This document shows positions 62,630 through 64,000 of a stretch of 64,000 nt of DNA, in pieces (the first letter of the stretch is position 1; each line of letters begins with the position of its first letter). Where the stretch lies: the NCBI RefSeq assembly GCF_030816965.1, contig NZ_JAUSYQ010000002.1, positions 2,575,001 to 2,639,000 on the forward strand, written 5' to 3'. Source of the stretch: Streptomyces canus (GTDB taxonomy: Bacteria; Actinomycetota; Actinomycetes; Streptomycetales; Streptomycetaceae). The translations under genes and the position numbers were made by a program. The notes under the pieces are model-generated. The model saw only the letters and a list, made by a program, of their open reading frames with translations, was not told the origin of the DNA and did not search any database.

Positions 62630-64000
62630 CTACCTGCCGAGCCGGTTCGCCGTGTGGACCGCCCGCAGCACCGCCGCCGCCTTGTTGCGGCACTCCGTGT
62701 CCTCTGCGACCGGGTCGGAGTCGGCGACGACGCCGGCACCGGCCTGGACGTAGGCCGTGCCGCCGCGGAGGAGGGCCGTACGGATCGCGATCGCGGTGTC
62801 GGAGTCGCCCGCGAAGTCGAGGTAGCCGACGCAGCCGCCGTACAACCCGCGCCGGGAGGGCTCGAGTTCGTCGATGATCTGCATCGCGCGGGGCTTGGGA
62901 GCGCCGGAGAGGGTGCCCGCGGGGAAGCAGGCGGTCAGGACGTCGAAGGCGGTGCGGCCGGGCGCGACCTTGCCGGTGACCGTGGAGACGATGTGCATCA
63001 CGTGGGAGTACCGCTCGACGGACATGAAGTCGACGACCTCCACGGAGCCCGGCTCGCAGACGCGCCCCAGGTCGTTGCGGCCGAGGTCCACCAGCATCAG
63101 GTGCTCGGCACGCTCCTTCGGGTCGGCGAGCAGCTCGTCGGCGAGTGCCTGGTCCTCCTGCGGGGTCGCCCCGCGCCACCGGGTGCCGGCGATGGGGTGG
63201 ACCATGGCGTGCCCGCCCTCGACCTTGACCAGAGCCTCGGGGGACGAGCCCACGACGTCGAAACCGTCGAAGCGGAACAGGTACATGTACGGGGACGGGT
63301 TCGTGGCCCTCAGGACGCGGTAGACGTCCAACGCGCTTGCCGTGCACGGCGTCTCGAAGCGCTGGGAGGGGACGACCTGGAAGGCCTCCCCGGCCCGGAT
63401 GCGCTCCTTGATGTCCTCGACGGCCTCCTGGAAGTCGGGGCCGCCCCAGAGCGCGGTGTACTCGGGCAGCTCGGAGGGCGGCAGGACCGCCGGGGGCTGG
63501 GCCACCGCGCGCGACAGGTCCGCCTCCATGGCGTCCAGGCGGGCCACCGCGTCGGCGTAGGCCTCGTCCACGCCGGTGTCGAGGTCGTTGTGGTTGATCG
63601 CGTTGGCGATCAGCAGGACCGAGCCCTCCCAGTGGTCCATGACGGCGAGGTCGCTGGTCAGGAGCATGGTCAGCTCGGGCAGCTTCAGGTCGTCGCGCTC
63701 GCCGGGGCCGATCTTCTCCAGGCGGCGGACGATGTCGTAGCCGAGGTAGCCGACCATGCCGCCGGTGAAGGGCGGCAGGCCCTCCTGGTGCGGGGTGTGC
63801 AGGGCCTCGATCGTGGCGCGCAGGGCGGCGAGCGGGTCGCCGTCGACGGGGACGCCGACCGGCGGGGTGCCGAGCCAGTGGGCCTGGCCGTCGCGTGCCG
63901 TCAGGGTCGCGGCCGAACGCACGCCCACGAAGGAGTAACGGGACCACGAGCGGCCGTTCTCCGCGGACTCCAGCAGGAAGGTGCCGGGGCGCTCGGCGGC
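62630..64000 (-). CDS. trpE: Anthranilate synthase component I, N-terminus cut by window end
   Basis: The gene runs off the window, so only the last 457 codons are present. The chorismate-binding domain is complete: [39 protein letters not shown] and [22 protein letters not shown]. The feedback region upstream is partly visible ([16 protein letters not shown]). It makes anthranilate from chorismate with a TrpG partner not in this window. The C-terminus lies 81 bp from the TIGR02234 gene. Confidence 0.95.
   Translation of the reverse strand, partial: AAERPGTFLLESAENGRSWSRYSFVGVRSAATLTARDGQAHWLGTPPVGVPVDGDPLAALRATIEALHTPHQEGLPPFTGGMVGYLGYDIVRRLEKIGPGERDDLKLPELTMLLTSDLAVMDHWEGSVLLIANAINHNDLDTGVDEAYADAVARLDAMEADLSRAVAQPPAVLPPSELPEYTALWGGPDFQEAVEDIKERIRAGEAFQVVPSQRFETPCTASALDVYRVLRATNPSPYMYLFRFDGFDVVGSSPEALVKVEGGHAMVHPIAGTRWRGATPQEDQALADELLADPKERAEHLMLVDLGRNDLGRVCEPGSVEVVDFMSVERYSHVMHIVSTVTGKVAPGRTAFDVLTACFPAGTLSGAPKPRAMQIIDELEPSRRGLYGGCVGYLDFAGDSDTAIAIRTALLRGGTAYVQAGAGVVADSDPVAEDTECRNKAAAVLRAVHTANRLGR

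Overview
The window is a high-GC actinobacterial chromosome segment. The evidence points to Streptomyces: GC-rich third codon positions, frequent GTG starts, many 4-bp start/stop overlaps, long spurious antisense reading frames, an ANTAR regulator beside a branched-chain amino-acid ABC operon, the order trpE / TIGR02234 / HGxxPAAW / DUF2752 / trpC / trpM / trpB / trpA / dsbA-like / lgt, and two copies of a REP-like element of the type scattered through streptomycete genomes. I see no phage structural genes, integrase, transposase, rRNA or CRISPR array.

Layout. 1-3.1 kb: the 3' part of a molybdopterin oxidoreductase, a hotdog thioesterase and a membrane-anchored hypothetical. 3.3-9.0 kb: a five-gene ABC importer (livKHMGF type) with a hairpin after livK and a terminator after livF. 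9.0-10.7 kb: an ANTAR response regulator, a tRNA with anticodon CAA but a short (class I) variable arm, and a protein combining a helix-turn-helix with two LAGLIDADG-type motifs. 10.7-22.7 kb: pyruvate kinase, a SIMPL protein, a Tat-exported 5'-nucleotidase, an SGNH hydrolase, an orphan decarboxylase/N-hydroxylase pair of siderophore type, aminopeptidase N, a response regulator and a chorismate mutase. 22.7-23.46 kb is a non-coding minisatellite of about 40/41-bp units. 23.5-27.1 kb: an AraC regulator divergent from a GH35 beta-galactosidase, then a zinc-peptidase-like protein.

27.1-37.1 kb is a coherent catabolic block that looks like the KstR2 regulon of mycobacteria (degradation of the last two steroid rings): two SDRs, echA20-, ipdA-, ipdB-, ipdC-, fadA6-, kstR2- and ipdF-like genes and two acyl-CoA dehydrogenases. 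Both divergent promoters carry the same 18-bp palindrome, which fits the KstR2 consensus. No fadD3-like HIP-CoA ligase is present.

37.1-48 kb: an orphan cytochrome b of the bc1 complex, a zinc-finger rhomboid protease overlapping a GH46 chitosanase, glutamate synthase (gltBD) with a GlnR-like site upstream, and a VIT-family transporter. 48.3-55.7 kb is one operon of four different ADP-ribosylglycohydrolase-fold proteins, an internally deleted ribokinase-like gene, a CaiB-type CoA-transferase and a CitE-type lyase, almost all translationally coupled. 55.7-64 kb: lgt, a DsbA-like thioredoxin with an apparent N-terminal frameshift, and the trp region ending in a truncated trpE.

Best candidates for new biology: the class-I CAA tRNA next to the HTH-LAGLIDADG protein, the four-paralogue ADP-ribosylglycohydrolase operon, the steroid-ring cluster with its two operators, the tandem Shine-Dalgarno repeat before one SDR gene, and the minisatellite upstream of chorismate mutase. 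All calls come from reading the sequence alone; no database search was run.
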